Shown here piece by piece: positions 1-9,582 of a stretch of 64,000 nucleotides of DNA; within the stretch, counting starts at the first letter, position 1; each line of letters starts with the position of its first letter. The stretch comes from Moellerella wisconsensis ATCC 35017 (GTDB lineage: Bacteria; Pseudomonadota; Gammaproteobacteria; Enterobacterales; Enterobacteriaceae), in assembly GCF_001294465.1 (NCBI RefSeq), contig NZ_LGAA01000022.1, forward strand, positions 62,001 through 126,000, read 5' to 3'. The notes under the pieces are model-generated. The model was given only the letters and a program-made list of their open reading frames with translations, had not been told where the DNA came from and made no database searches. The position numbers and the translations under genes are program-made.

Positions 1-68
1 CCATAATATTAATATTTATTATATATAATATTAATCAAGTTTAGTTTTCTATTAAAGGAAATTGGCCT

Positions 69-1502
69 ATGAACAAGAGTAAAATGTGGAAGCTATTATT
101 ATTAATAGCTATTCCCATTATTATTGCCCTCATACCCACGCCCTCGGGGTTACCTCATATAGCGTGGTTATTATTTGGATTATATCTTGCAGCCATTGTT
201 GGGTTGGTATTAAAACCCTATTCTGAACCGGTAATTTTAATTGCTACTATTGCTGCTAGTGCTGTAGTTATTGGTATGACGGGAACTAAAGATATTAAAG
301 TCTCGGCAGTTTTAGGCGGGTATGCTTCAGGCACAACTTGGTTGGTCTTTGCAGCCTTCACGCTAAGTGCAGCCTTTGTAATTACCGGTTTAGGCAAACG
401 ACTGTCATATATTTTAATTGGTAAACTGGGCGGCACTACCTTAGGACTGGGTTATGTTACGGCAATTCTTGATTTAATTATTGCACCTGCAACGCCATCA
501 AATACTGCACGTGCTGGCGGAATTGTATTCCCTATCATTAATAGTGTGGCGGTCGCGTTAGGCTCTGATCCGGTTAAAAGTCCGCGTAAAGCTGGGCATT
601 ATCTATTAATTAACGTTTATATGGTGACCAAAACCACTAGCTATATGTTCCTTACTGCAATGGCGCCAAATGCCTTAGCATTAGCCATGATGTCGGACAT
701 TATGGGGATTCATTTAAGCTGGGGTGGATGGGCATTAGCGGCCGCAGTTCCTGGGCTGATCATGTTAATTTTAACTCCGTTGATTATTTATAAACTTTAC
801 CCACCAGAGCTAAAAAAGGTCAACAATAAAGAGATAGCCGCGCAAGGCTTAAAAGAATTAGGCCCGATGACCCTCAGAGAAAAACTGCTTGGCGTTATCT
901 TTATTCTGGCACTTTTAGGCTGGATATTTGCCGGTAATTTCGGGGTTGATGCTTCCTCTATCGCATTATGTGTTATGGCACTGGCTTTAATTCTCGGGGT
1001 GGTTACCTGGGATGACGTATTAAAAAATAAAGGCGGCTGGAATACGCTTATCTGGTACGGCGGGATCATCGGGATGTCTGGCGTCCTGACCAAAGCAGGA
1101 TTCTTCAAATGGTTAGCCGATGTCATGGGGCAGCACTTATCCTTTGGTGACCAAACCATGTTGGCCTTCTTCGTCATTATGTTCATCAGCGTAGCAATTC
1201 GCTATCTATTTGCTTCGGGCGGCGCTTACGTTGCAGCCATGGTACCGGTGTTCGCAACCGTCGGTATGGTTGCTGGTGCACCTCCAATGCTATTAGCACT
1301 TGGCCTACTATTCTCTAACGCCTATGGCGGTAGCTTAACCCATTACGGAGGCGCTGCAGCCCCTATCATCTTCGGTGCAGGCTACAACGATATTCGTTCA
1401 TGGTGGATTATTGGTGGAATTATTGCATTCTTAAGTTTACTGGTTCACATGACTATTGGTCTCGGTTGGTGGGAGATCCTCATCAATATGGGGCTAATCT
1501 AA
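69..1502 (+). CDS. ybhI: YbhI-like DASS-family carboxylate transporter
   Basis: Polytopic inner-membrane carrier of the divalent-anion:Na+ symporter (DASS/CitT) family, expected to move di- or tricarboxylates. The family signature TPSNTARAGG lies near residues 142-151, and hydrophobic segments fill the whole 477 residues. The length equals that of E. coli YbhI, and the next gene is a clear YbhH homologue, the same pairing as ybhH/ybhI in E. coli. The start follows an AAAGGA ribosome site. A hairpin with a T-run about 65 bp after the stop separates it from ybhH. The transported substrate is not known for the family member; tricarboxylate-like acids are inferred from the YbhH partner. Confidence 0.85.
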   Translation: MNKSKMWKLLLLIAIPIIIALIPTPSGLPHIAWLLFGLYLAAIVGLVLKPYSEPVILIATIAASAVVIGMTGTKDIKVSAVLGGYASGTTWLVFAAFTLSAAFVITGLGKRLSYILIGKLGGTTLGLGYVTAILDLIIAPATPSNTARAGGIVFPIINSVAVALGSDPVKSPRKAGHYLLINVYMVTKTTSYMFLTAMAPNALALAMMSDIMGIHLSWGGWALAAAVPGLIMLILTPLIIYKLYPPELKKVNNKEIAAQGLKELGPMTLREKLLGVIFILALLGWIFAGNFGVDASSIALCVMALALILGVVTWDDVLKNKGGWNTLIWYGGIIGMSGVLTKAGFFKWLADVMGQHLSFGDQTMLAFFVIMFISVAIRYLFASGGAYVAAMVPVFATVGMVAGAPPMLLALGLLFSNAYGGSLTHYGGAAAPIIFGAGYNDIRSWWIIGGIIAFLSLLVHMTIGLGWWEILINMGLI

Positions 1503-1567
1503 TACCACTATGTTTACTCTATCAAAAAACAATAATGGCGGAATGATCACTACCTAGCCATTGATCA

Positions 1568-1605
1568 AAAAAGGGACTCTATTGTGCAATTGAGTCCCTT
1601 TTTTT
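1568..1605 (+). terminator. Rho-independent terminator after ybhI
   Basis: A stem of 12 bp (AAAAAGGGACTC pairing with GAGTCCCTTTTT) closes a 12-nt loop and runs into T residues. Its position just after the ybhI stop fits termination of that transcript; the flanking A-run would also allow function on the other strand. Confidence 0.85.
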
Positions 1606-1716
1606 AACTTTATTATTCCAGGTTGCCATACTTCACGCTGCAAATTTCGGGATCGACTTCTGTTCTGCAACATGAATTATTCCAGCTAAGAAGCCCAAAT
1701 AAGAAGAGTAATACTG

Positions 1717-2775
1717 ATGAAAAAAATACCCTGTATATTAATGCGTGGCGGCACATCTAAAGGTGTTTTTCTGCTAGCTGATGATTTACCACAACACATT
1801 GAACAACGCGATAAAGAAATTTTAGCGCTAATGGGTTCTGGTCATGATCTGCAAATTGACGGTATTGGCGGCGGCAGTCCACAAACCAGCAAAGTCGCAA
1901 TTATAAGTCGCTCAACACATCCTGAGGCCGATATCGATTATTTGTTTGCCCAAGTATCAATTACCGAAAAAATTGTCGATACTGCGCCCAACTGCGGCAA
2001 TATCTTGTGTGCTGTAGGTCCATTTGCGTTAGAAAAAGGTCTTATACCTATAACAGGTGCCACAACCACAGTACGGATCCGAAATGTAAATACCCAAACA
2101 TTGATTAACGCGACCATACAAACCCCCAATCAGCAAGTCACTTACCAAGGTGAAACCTCAATTGCCAGTGTACCGGGCACTTCCGCACCTATCGCTCTCA
2201 CCTTCTTAGACGCCTGTGGCGCTAAAACTGGACAGTTTTTACCTACCGGCAAGCCTATTGATATTTTTGATGGTGGTATTGAGGCCACCTGCTTGGATAT
2301 GGCGACTCCGGTCGTAATTATCGCGGCACAACAATTGAATAAAACCGGTTATGAAAGTGCTCAAGAATTAGAGTCTGATAGGTTATTTATGCAAAAATTA
2401 GAAGCGATTAGATGCCAAGCCGGACAAGCGATGGGATTAGGAGATGTCAGCCACAAAGTGATCCCTAAACCGATTTTGATTTCACCGGCAAGACATGGCG
2501 GTACAATTAATGCCCGTTACTTTATGCCGCATAAATGCCATGGAGCACTTGCTGTCACTGGTGCGATCGCTATCGCAGCAGGTGTAATGTTACCTAATAG
2601 CATTTTTCCCCCCTTCTTAGCGAAAAATCTGGATATGCAACATATTACTATTGAGCATATCAGTGGTGATTTTGAAGTTACATTAAACTTACAAGGCGAT
2701 TTTCCGCAAGGATTACAAGCCTCTATTATTAGAACAGCTAGAAAACTGTTTGCCGGTGATGTTTTTATTCCCTAG
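1717..2775 (+). CDS. ybhH: YbhH-like PrpF/GalD-family isomerase
   Basis: Cytosolic protein of the PrpF / 4-oxalomesaconate tautomerase (GalD) family, which shifts double bonds in unsaturated tricarboxylates such as aconitate analogues or oxalomesaconate. The hallmark start with MRGGTSKG at residues 9-16, PNCGN around 91-95, and later segments DVSHKVIPKP and HGGTINARYFMPH match E. coli YbhH closely along the full 352 residues. PrpF proper is longer, about 390 residues, so YbhH is the better name. The neighbouring YbhI-like carrier suggests import followed by isomerisation of a tricarboxylate. The exact substrate of YbhH is not established. Confidence 0.88.
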   Translation: MKKIPCILMRGGTSKGVFLLADDLPQHIEQRDKEILALMGSGHDLQIDGIGGGSPQTSKVAIISRSTHPEADIDYLFAQVSITEKIVDTAPNCGNILCAVGPFALEKGLIPITGATTTVRIRNVNTQTLINATIQTPNQQVTYQGETSIASVPGTSAPIALTFLDACGAKTGQFLPTGKPIDIFDGGIEATCLDMATPVVIIAAQQLNKTGYESAQELESDRLFMQKLEAIRCQAGQAMGLGDVSHKVIPKPILISPARHGGTINARYFMPHKCHGALAVTGAIAIAAGVMLPNSIFPPFLAKNLDMQHITIEHISGDFEVTLNLQGDFPQGLQASIIRTARKLFAGDVFIP

Positions 2776-2860
2776 CTACTATTTATCAAAAATTAGATCA
2801 GCCTTATCAAAAATTAGATCTGGCTAACTATTCGATACTTTCTGATAAACAACGAAAAAT

Positions 2861-2882
2861 GGCCTGATGAAGATCTCAGGCC
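2861..2882 (-). terminator. Terminator-like hairpin for the CitMHS carrier gene
   Basis: GGCCTGA and TCAGGCC form a 7-bp stem with an 8-nt loop. Read on the minus strand it is followed by ATTTTT, and it lies 23 bp beyond the stop of the leftward carrier gene. Confidence 0.65.
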
Positions 2883-2905
2883 AAATTAAAGAAATAAACA
2901 ATTGT

Positions 2906-4219
2906 TTAATACAGACCTAACAATGCTCCAACCCCTAAGGTGAAGAAGCTGAATAACCATATCCAACCAAAAGAGTAACGTAAATGACGCCCCATATCGG
3001 TGCCCGCTAATCCCATGGCTAACCAAGCCGCCGGAGAGAATGGACTAACAAACGTTCCCGCATTGTTACCAATCGCCATCGCATACACCACGGATGAAGG
3101 ATCAACGCCCGCAGTTTCCGTAATTTGTTGAATAATCGGTAACAGTGCAAAATAGTATGCGTCAGTACTGGTAAAAATATCGAGTGGGACGCCTAGTATA
3201 CCCACAAAAATATGTAATTTAGACACCCAATGGGTTGGCAATATAGCGGTTAAATCTTCAGCAATAGCGCGTAGCATGCCACCATCACCGAGTATCCCTA
3301 GGAATGCTCCCGCAGCTAAAATAATAGCCACCATACCTAATGCCTGCGGTGCGTGTTTAGAAATGATTTTCATCTGATCTTTCGGATTAGGAAAGTTCAC
3401 TAATAATGCCAGTGACAACGCTATCATAAAGACATAAGGTGCGGATAATAATCCTAATGCTAAACAAATAACTGAACCCACAATCAGTAAGCCATTAAAA
3501 ATCGGTCTTATTGGTTTTTGGATCTCACTTTGGCTGGCCAAATCATCTTCATCTTCTAGCAAAGAATCCAATTCATATGGCGTAGTACCCTGTAATTGCG
3601 CCGCAGCAATACGACTTTTTTCGCGCATTCCCATAAAAATTGCAAATACTGCAGCCCCCGCGACTCCGGCAATTTGTACAGGGATCAATCCCTGCCATAA
3701 CATCGATGCATCAATCCCCGTAACTGCCGACGCTCGCCCAAGAGGCCCGCCCCATGGTACCATATTCATTACTCCCATACTGGCACTCATCAGCAGCAAC
3801 ATTAAATAAGGGCTCATACCTAATTGGCGATAAAGCGGTAATAATGCAGGAATAATAATCAAAAATGTTGCGGCACCAGAACCGTCAAGATGGACTACCG
3901 CTGCAATTAACGTGGTCATAATACACACAATAATTACATTACCTCGAGTCATTTTAACCATCGCACGAATTAGCGGGTCAAAAATATGCAAATCTTTCAT
4001 CAAACTGAAGAATAGAATTGCAAACAAAAACATGGCGGCAACTTTTGAAACCTTATTTATTCCACTCTCAAAAAAGACTGATATTTCAGATATTGAATAA
4101 CCCGCAATCAGAGCGCCAATAAAAGGAATACAAGACATTGCTATAATCGGGCTCATTTTCCCCATCATAAGCAATGTGACTATCGAGACAATAATTAAAA
4201 TACCGATTATCGTTAGCAA
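2906..4219 (-). CDS. CitMHS-family citrate/carboxylate transporter
   Basis: A 437-residue inner-membrane carrier resembling the CitMHS family (citrate-metal:H+ symporters). It is hydrophobic throughout, with a family-like segment HLDGSGAATFLIIIPALLP around residue 110 and SPFSPAAWLAMGLAG near the C-terminus. A charged cytosolic loop (SLLEDEDDLAS) sits near the middle. The start codon appears to be TTG, chosen because an AAGGA ribosome site lies 7 bases upstream and no better ATG is nearby. It is monocistronic and convergent with ybhH. The substrate could be citrate or another carboxylate; the sequence alone does not decide. Confidence 0.8.
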   Translation of the reverse strand: MLTIIGILIIVSIVTLLMMGKMSPIIAMSCIPFIGALIAGYSISEISVFFESGINKVSKVAAMFLFAILFFSLMKDLHIFDPLIRAMVKMTRGNVIIVCIMTTLIAAVVHLDGSGAATFLIIIPALLPLYRQLGMSPYLMLLLMSASMGVMNMVPWGGPLGRASAVTGIDASMLWQGLIPVQIAGVAGAAVFAIFMGMREKSRIAAAQLQGTTPYELDSLLEDEDDLASQSEIQKPIRPIFNGLLIVGSVICLALGLLSAPYVFMIALSLALLVNFPNPKDQMKIISKHAPQALGMVAIILAAGAFLGILGDGGMLRAIAEDLTAILPTHWVSKLHIFVGILGVPLDIFTSTDAYYFALLPIIQQITETAGVDPSSVVYAMAIGNNAGTFVSPFSPAAWLAMGLAGTDMGRHLRYSFGWIWLFSFFTLGVGALLGLY

Positions 4220-4938
4220 GGTTATTTCCTTCTCAATATAATTACTTCTTCATTATAGAAAATTTTAATTTCAGCATAAAACCACCAGCCTAGCTTTGCC
4301 AAATTAAAACCAAATATTAATTTTACTAAGTATCTACAATGAAGAATTTCTATTTATATTTAAATAAAGCTAGCAGCAATTAAATATAATCCTTATTTAA
4401 TCACTCACTAAAAATATGTTTCTTTCATTGTTTAATATGACTATATAGTCTAAACCTTATATAAATCAATCTTATAATATGCAAGGTGATTTTTTAATTT
4501 TTGCTAGTTAGTACACATTTCAATAAAAAAATAACTATAATAATAATTAAAACACTGGTTTTATTATCCATTAACAACATAAAAACCATTAATATATATT
4601 TAAACCAATACCAGAGAGTTTTAATTATTCCAAAAGAATAACTGGATAATATTAATCATATATTTTCCCAATTATCATTTTATTTGAAATTTTAATTATT
4701 TTTTTAACTCGTGATGAATAGTTTATTTTTTTAGATTAGTATGAAATACTTTTTTGTACTTGTACTCATAATCAAACTCACCCATTTATGCACAAAATAT
4801 AACCTACCACTAAAACAATAATACTACGAGTTGACTGATTATTTGCCCACTTGCCACATAAATCGCACAACAATTTATAATTTGCCCGTTTATACTTATC
4901 AAAGTACGTTCCATTAAATAACGATAAGGAAGGGATAG
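4220..4938. other. 719-bp AT-rich divergent intergenic region
   Basis: This stretch separates the leftward CitMHS gene from the rightward oxidoreductase gene and must hold both promoters. It is extremely AT-rich, with no open frame that reads like protein. No operator could be assigned. Confidence 0.6.
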
Positions 4939-6030
4939 ATGAGTAAATTATTTTCCCCAAGCCCGTTGGGGCAATATTCACTGGATAATCGCATCGTTGT
5001 TGCCCCTATGTGTCAATATTCAGCCCAACATGGTTTAGCCAATAGTTGGCACGCTCAGCATTATACTAATTTAGCACTTTCAGGCGCATCGCTGGTTATT
5101 TTTGAAGCGGCAGCAGTCAGCCCTATCGGCCGGATTTCTGATCACGATCTTGGGCTGTGGGATGATCAACAAGCCGTTGAACTGAAAAAAATAGTTTCGG
5201 ATATCCGCAGCTATTCTTCAGCCAAGTTAGGCATTCAAATCGCTCATGCAGGCAGAAAAGCCTCAACTGAGGTACCTTGGCTTGGTGGACATGGAATCGA
5301 TGAACAGCAGCCACGAGGCTGGAAAACAGTCGCACCTTCTGCCATTGCATTTGATGATTACCCAGAGCCTGAAGCTTTAACTCAAGAAAATATTCAGCAG
5401 ATTAAACAACAATTTATCGATGCAGCTCTCCGAGCAGAAACCGCAGGATTCGAGGTTATTGAGTTGCATGCAGCGCATGGCTATTTATTGCACCAATTTC
5501 TATCTCCACTATCGAATCAACGCCAAGACCAATATGGCGGCAACTTTGATAACCGATTACGCTTGTTAATTGAAACATTTACTGCTGTACGTAACGCCGT
5601 TGCAGAAAAGACAGTCGTTGGCGTACGAATTTCAGCCACCGATTGGGTAGACGGCGGATGGAGTTTAGCCGAATCTATTGAGCTAACTGAACGGCTTGAA
5701 GAATTAGGCTGTGATTATATTCATGTTTCTTCAGGTGGATTATCAGAAAAACAGCAGATCCCTGTAGGGCCTAATTATCAAGTTCCTTTAGCACAAGCGA
5801 TCCGCGAGACAACAGATATTCCGGTGATTGCCGTAGGATTAATTACCGAGCCAGAACAAGCAGAAGCAATTATCGCTACCGAACAAGCTGACTTTATCGC
5901 ATTGGCACGAGGTATTCTCTACAATCCTAGATGGCCATGGCATGCGGCGGCAAAATTAGGAGCTACAATTCATCCTGCACCGCAATATTTACGCTGTGCA
6001 CCACATCTATATAAAAATTTATTTAGTTAA
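4939..6030 (+). CDS. YqjM/XenA-type NADH:flavin oxidoreductase (old yellow enzyme)
   Basis: FMN-dependent ene-reductase of the old yellow enzyme family, acting on electrophilic alkenes in the cytosol with NAD(P)H. Cys25 in VVAPMCQYSA is the redox-modulating cysteine that marks the YqjM-like class; ELHAAHGYLLHQFLSP carries the substrate-binding histidines; VGVRIS and IALARGILYNPRWPWHAA form the phosphate-binding end of the TIM barrel. The length of 363 residues is normal. The start follows AAGGAAGGGATAG. It stands alone and is closed by a strong hairpin. Natural substrates are unknown; electrophile detoxification is inferred from the family. Confidence 0.88.
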   Translation: MSKLFSPSPLGQYSLDNRIVVAPMCQYSAQHGLANSWHAQHYTNLALSGASLVIFEAAAVSPIGRISDHDLGLWDDQQAVELKKIVSDIRSYSSAKLGIQIAHAGRKASTEVPWLGGHGIDEQQPRGWKTVAPSAIAFDDYPEPEALTQENIQQIKQQFIDAALRAETAGFEVIELHAAHGYLLHQFLSPLSNQRQDQYGGNFDNRLRLLIETFTAVRNAVAEKTVVGVRISATDWVDGGWSLAESIELTERLEELGCDYIHVSSGGLSEKQQIPVGPNYQVPLAQAIRETTDIPVIAVGLITEPEQAEAIIATEQADFIALARGILYNPRWPWHAAAKLGATIHPAPQYLRCAPHLYKNLFS

Positions 6031-6074
6031 TAACAGCAAAATTTATTTAGCTGTTATTTGACTAATAACTACAA

Positions 6075-6113
6075 TAAACCCGCCTGTAATATTTAACTTA
6101 CAAGGCGGGTTTA
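6075..6113 (+). terminator. Terminator after the OYE-family gene
   Basis: TAAACCCGCC...TGTAA pairs with TTACAAGGCGGGTTTA, a long stem with one bulge and T/A flanks on both sides. It lies between convergent genes, so it can serve both strands. Confidence 0.8.
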
Positions 6114-6148
6114 TAAAATTTCAAATCAACTATTTTGCTGCTGTTATA

Positions 6149-6469
6149 TTAACGAGTAGAAATAGTACACTGCTGAACGAAGCCAAGCATATCTTGTTCA
6201 AAACCACTGCTGGCTTTGCCGGTTTTAGTTAATTCTTCGTCAATACGTTTAAATTCTTTAATACCGTATTTTTCGATAGTTTTATCATAAGCACAGCCAC
6301 AAATTGCACTCACAGCAGCTTTAGTTTCACCATCAGGATCGCCAGAAGCTTTGATACAACTATTAATAAAAGTAGCTTTATACTGTTCAATTTCGGCTTT
6401 ATCATCAGAGCAGCCAGCCAGTAATGTCATAACGCTAGCAATTCCTAATACTAATACGATTTTTTTCAT
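6149..6469 (-). CDS. Small predicted lipoprotein, function unknown
   Basis: A 106-residue protein with an N-terminal hydrophobic signal and a lipobox LLAGC with the lipidated Cys at residue 20, so an envelope lipoprotein is predicted. The mature part is charged and holds four more cysteines (INSC, the CGC pair and QQC), which could form disulfides. The ATG at 6469 is chosen because TAAGG sits 8 bases upstream; an upstream in-frame codon would add five residues that spoil the signal sequence. I do not recognise a named family. It is transcribed alone, convergent with the OYE gene. Confidence 0.75.
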   Translation of the reverse strand: MKKIVLVLGIASVMTLLAGCSDDKAEIEQYKATFINSCIKASGDPDGETKAAVSAICGCAYDKTIEKYGIKEFKRIDEELTKTGKASSGFEQDMLGFVQQCTISTR

Positions 6470-6653
6470 GTTAAACCTTACCATTCTGTTTTTAATCGCT
6501 CAATCATATTAAAAGTAAAAATATCATTTTGGACTTTTCATTTTTAGACTAAGCGGCCAGTTTAAGAATATATAGATTATATGATAACGCCTAATTAAAA
6601 AAAAATCCGGTGCATTTTCATAACTTAACTTAAATTTTTCATTTTGTTTTATT

Positions 6654-7523
6654 TTATCCGGCAGAATTGAATGAGCGCCAGCGATAATAGAATAAAGCTA
6701 TCAATATAAGAATGCAGCCAATAATTTGAATCAATGGCATCCTTTCGCCATACCAAAAAGCAGCAACAAATACCGTCATTACCGGTTCTAGAATCATAAT
6801 AATAGCGGCATTTGCCGTTGTGGTATTTTTTTGCCCAATCAACTGCAAGACAAAACGTAAGCAGGTTGCAATGACTACACTGGCTAAAAACCATAATAAT
6901 GTTATCGACGAAAATTCAGTCGTCCAATTTTCGAACAATACAGATAATATTAATCCAATTGTACCAGTACAGGTCAATTGAATAGCGGTGAGGGGAAATA
7001 TTGGAATACTACGTGCATACAAACTGGTGTAACAAAAATAGATCGCTTGTGCTAATGCCGCAGCTAAAAACCATAATTGGCTAGATTTAAATTCAACCTG
7101 AGCTTTAAATAAAGTCAAACACGCTAGCCCCATAATTGCCACCGGTAAAGCTTGCCAAAAATAACGGGCAGGCCTAATTTTCAAAATAACCCACGCTATT
7201 AATGGAACAAACAACATCGATAAACTCATAATAAAAGCCCCTTCACCTATTGAATCGGTGATAGCAACTGCATAAATCCACAGCACTAAATTCAGGGCCA
7301 TCCAGCCTCCTGTCATAATAACCTTGGGTAACTGACGAAGAGGAAAACGATTCTTTTTACCGTGGCAAAAAGGTAACAAGATAATTGCCGCAAACAAAAA
7401 ACGCGTCCCTAAAAAGCCAAAGATAGGCATTCCCTGCACCGCTTCACGAGAAAAAACCCATCCCCAAGCCGCGATAAAGGTGGTTAATACCAAAAATAAC
7501 TCGGCTTTACGCTGTGGTTGCAT
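6654..7523 (-). CDS. EamA/DMT-family transporter
   Basis: A 289-residue inner-membrane protein with about ten hydrophobic helices in two homologous halves, typical of the drug/metabolite transporter superfamily (EamA, RhaT-like). Features include FIAAWGWVFSREAVQGM at the start of the first half and FVLQLIGQKNTTTANAAIIMILEPVMTV in the last third, the usual EamA repeat pattern. The start follows AGGAG. Substrate cannot be inferred; family members export amino acids, metabolites or drugs. Confidence 0.82.
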   Translation of the reverse strand: MQPQRKAELFLVLTTFIAAWGWVFSREAVQGMPIFGFLGTRFLFAAIILLPFCHGKKNRFPLRQLPKVIMTGGWMALNLVLWIYAVAITDSIGEGAFIMSLSMLFVPLIAWVILKIRPARYFWQALPVAIMGLACLTLFKAQVEFKSSQLWFLAAALAQAIYFCYTSLYARSIPIFPLTAIQLTCTGTIGLILSVLFENWTTEFSSITLLWFLASVVIATCLRFVLQLIGQKNTTTANAAIIMILEPVMTVFVAAFWYGERMPLIQIIGCILILIALFYYRWRSFNSAG

Positions 7524-7870
7524 TTTTTCTCCTACCGACTAACTGAAACGCTGTATTTATTATCTATAATAGACCGTTTATATATTAAACCAATAATAAT
7601 TTAACTCATGCTAATATAAATAATATTAAACCGAATCGAGTTAAATTTCACCCTTACACCTCTGTATTTGCATATATCACGAGCATTATAGGCATAAAAA
7701 AAACTATTTTGGCAAAGAGTGATTAACATACCAAAATAAAAGAAGATTTTTACGATGAGCTCTTATTCAATTAATTGTAAATATTAATAGCAAATATGCC
7801 CCAATAAAAAACAGGCTATTCACTATAATAAGCAAAATAGCCTGCAGAAACTATATTAGCACTAAATCAA
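7524..7870. other. 347-bp intergenic region with a terminator at its left-gene end
   Basis: AT-rich sequence between two leftward genes. Apart from the hairpin at 7805-7844 and the promoter presumed for the DMT gene, I see no recognisable element. Confidence 0.5.
7805..7844 (-). terminator. Terminator for the second DASS carrier gene
   Basis: CAGGCTATT pairs with AATAGCCTG (9 bp). On the minus strand it is followed by a run of T residues and lies just after the stop of the leftward carrier gene. Confidence 0.8.
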
Positions 7871-9343
7871 TCACCAATAACCCAAGTATTTCCACCACAT
7901 ACTGCCTAAAGTGAGCCAAATAATTAAATTAACAATACTCATGATAAACCCCACTTTCCACCATTCACCGAGTGTGGCATATCCCGAGCCAAAAATAATC
8001 GGTGCGGTGCCGGTACCGTAATGTGTCAGAGACATCATTAGTGAAGAAGAGAATGCTAAAGTTAAACCAAGCAACATCGGTGGCACACCTAATGCTAGTC
8101 CAGCGGCAAAAAAAGCGGCAAACATGGCAGTGATATGAGCGGTAGTACTGGCAAAGAAATAGTGGGAATAAACATATACAAGGACTAATATCAGCATTCC
8201 GCCGATCCAGCTAATGCCCATTTGCTCAATCGAACCACCAACAGTCATTGATAACCACTTGATTAATCCAAGTTTTCCCAAATAAGTCGCCATCATAACT
8301 AAAGCCGCAAACCACACAACGGTATCCCAAGCACCTTTATTTTTTAACACATCATCCCAACTTAATACGCCTGTCGATAATAAAATAGCCAAGCCAATAA
8401 GTGCAGCAGTGGTCGGATTAATTGCAAAGGTATTACCAAAGATCATGGCCGGTACGCCCGCCCACATCATCAGTAACAGTGCAAAAACGCCAAGCGTTAT
8501 AAATTCAGGTAACGATATTGCGCCTAATTCTTGTAAACGCTGTTTAGCAAAATTAGGCGCATTCGGCGTGACTTTTATTTCTGGCGGATAAATAAAATAA
8601 ATAATCAACGGCATCACAATTAAAGAAACTAACGCTGGAACAAATGCAGCAATGGCCCACATACCCCAAGTTAATTCAAATGCAGATGCGGTGCCCGCAG
8701 CAATCAGACTAACAATTAATGGATTTGGAGCAGTGGCGGTAATGAACATCGCTGAAGTGATTGGGTTAATATTATAATTCACCAAAGATAAATAACGGCC
8801 AATTTTCTTGGTGGTCCCATCATCAGCTTTTGAACCGAAACTGTCTGAAATAGAACGCATAATAGGATGAATAATTCCACCACCTCTTGCGGTATTACTT
8901 GGTGTTACTGGTGCAAGTACGGTTTCAGCTATCGCCAGAGAATAAGCAATACCTAACGTGTGTTTACCAAATAGAGAAATAAAATAATATCCTATTCTCG
9001 CTCCTAATCCGGTTTTATTTAAACTCATTGATACCATAATAGAGATACCAATTAACCAAATTAAGTCATTAGAAAAACCACTCAGAGCATCAGTAATTGC
9101 GCCTTTGGTCGATGTAGGATTGGTAACTCCAGTAACGGCAACTAATGCTAATGCAACAATGGATACGGCACCTATTGGCATTGCTTTACCGATAATAGCG
9201 GCAATAGTACCGACAAATAATGCTAATAGATGCCAAGCTTCTGGCGTAACACCTTCGGGGACAGGAATAACAAACCAAATAATTAAGGTAATAGCTAGCG
9301 AGATAAGGCTTGGAATAACTTTTAACGGCGTGAGTTTATTCAT
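7871..9343 (-). CDS. DASS-family dicarboxylate/tricarboxylate transporter
   Basis: A 490-residue polytopic carrier of the CitT/TtdT/SdcS class. The signature TPSNTARGGGIIHPI lies near residues 149-163, and the second half repeats the pattern in THYGTGTAPIIFGSGY. E. coli CitT and TtdT are 487 residues, so length fits. It differs from the YbhI-like carrier at the left end of the window, so it is not a recent duplicate. It is preceded by a 15-bp inverted repeat in its leader region and closed by an intrinsic terminator. Candidate substrates are succinate, fumarate, tartrate or citrate. Confidence 0.83.
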   Translation of the reverse strand: MNKLTPLKVIPSLISLAITLIIWFVIPVPEGVTPEAWHLLALFVGTIAAIIGKAMPIGAVSIVALALVAVTGVTNPTSTKGAITDALSGFSNDLIWLIGISIMVSMSLNKTGLGARIGYYFISLFGKHTLGIAYSLAIAETVLAPVTPSNTARGGGIIHPIMRSISDSFGSKADDGTTKKIGRYLSLVNYNINPITSAMFITATAPNPLIVSLIAAGTASAFELTWGMWAIAAFVPALVSLIVMPLIIYFIYPPEIKVTPNAPNFAKQRLQELGAISLPEFITLGVFALLLMMWAGVPAMIFGNTFAINPTTAALIGLAILLSTGVLSWDDVLKNKGAWDTVVWFAALVMMATYLGKLGLIKWLSMTVGGSIEQMGISWIGGMLILVLVYVYSHYFFASTTAHITAMFAAFFAAGLALGVPPMLLGLTLAFSSSLMMSLTHYGTGTAPIIFGSGYATLGEWWKVGFIMSIVNLIIWLTLGSMWWKYLGYW

Positions 9344-9508
9344 CAGGATATCCGTAGAGGTCAGAGTTTATTATTAGTTATAAAAATTCAATTATTATGT
9401 TATGGCCTTATAAGAAATATACTTTGATCGTTATCACTAAGTAATGAAAAAATTAGCAACCCATCGATTGTTAATTAAATGTGAAATTAAAGTTTGTGTA
9501 TTCTGATG

Positions 9509-9564
9509 AATATCTCTACAAATAATAACTACTATACCCATAAACGCATATTTGTAGAGATATT
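9509..9564. repeat. 15-bp perfect inverted repeat
   Basis: AATATCTCTACAAAT at 9509-9523 is repeated inverted at 9550-9564, with 26 bp between. It lies after the stop of the SAM-hydrolase-family gene and upstream of the DASS gene. Neither strand has a T-run next to it, so a classic intrinsic terminator is unlikely; a protein or RNA regulatory structure is possible. Confidence 0.7.
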
Positions 9565-9582
9565 AACTGTTATACATGATCC

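Noticed and set aside
4778-4981. 67-codon minus-strand open frame overlapping the OYE gene start
   Set aside because: Overlaps the ribosome site and start of a real gene and has no protein-like features.
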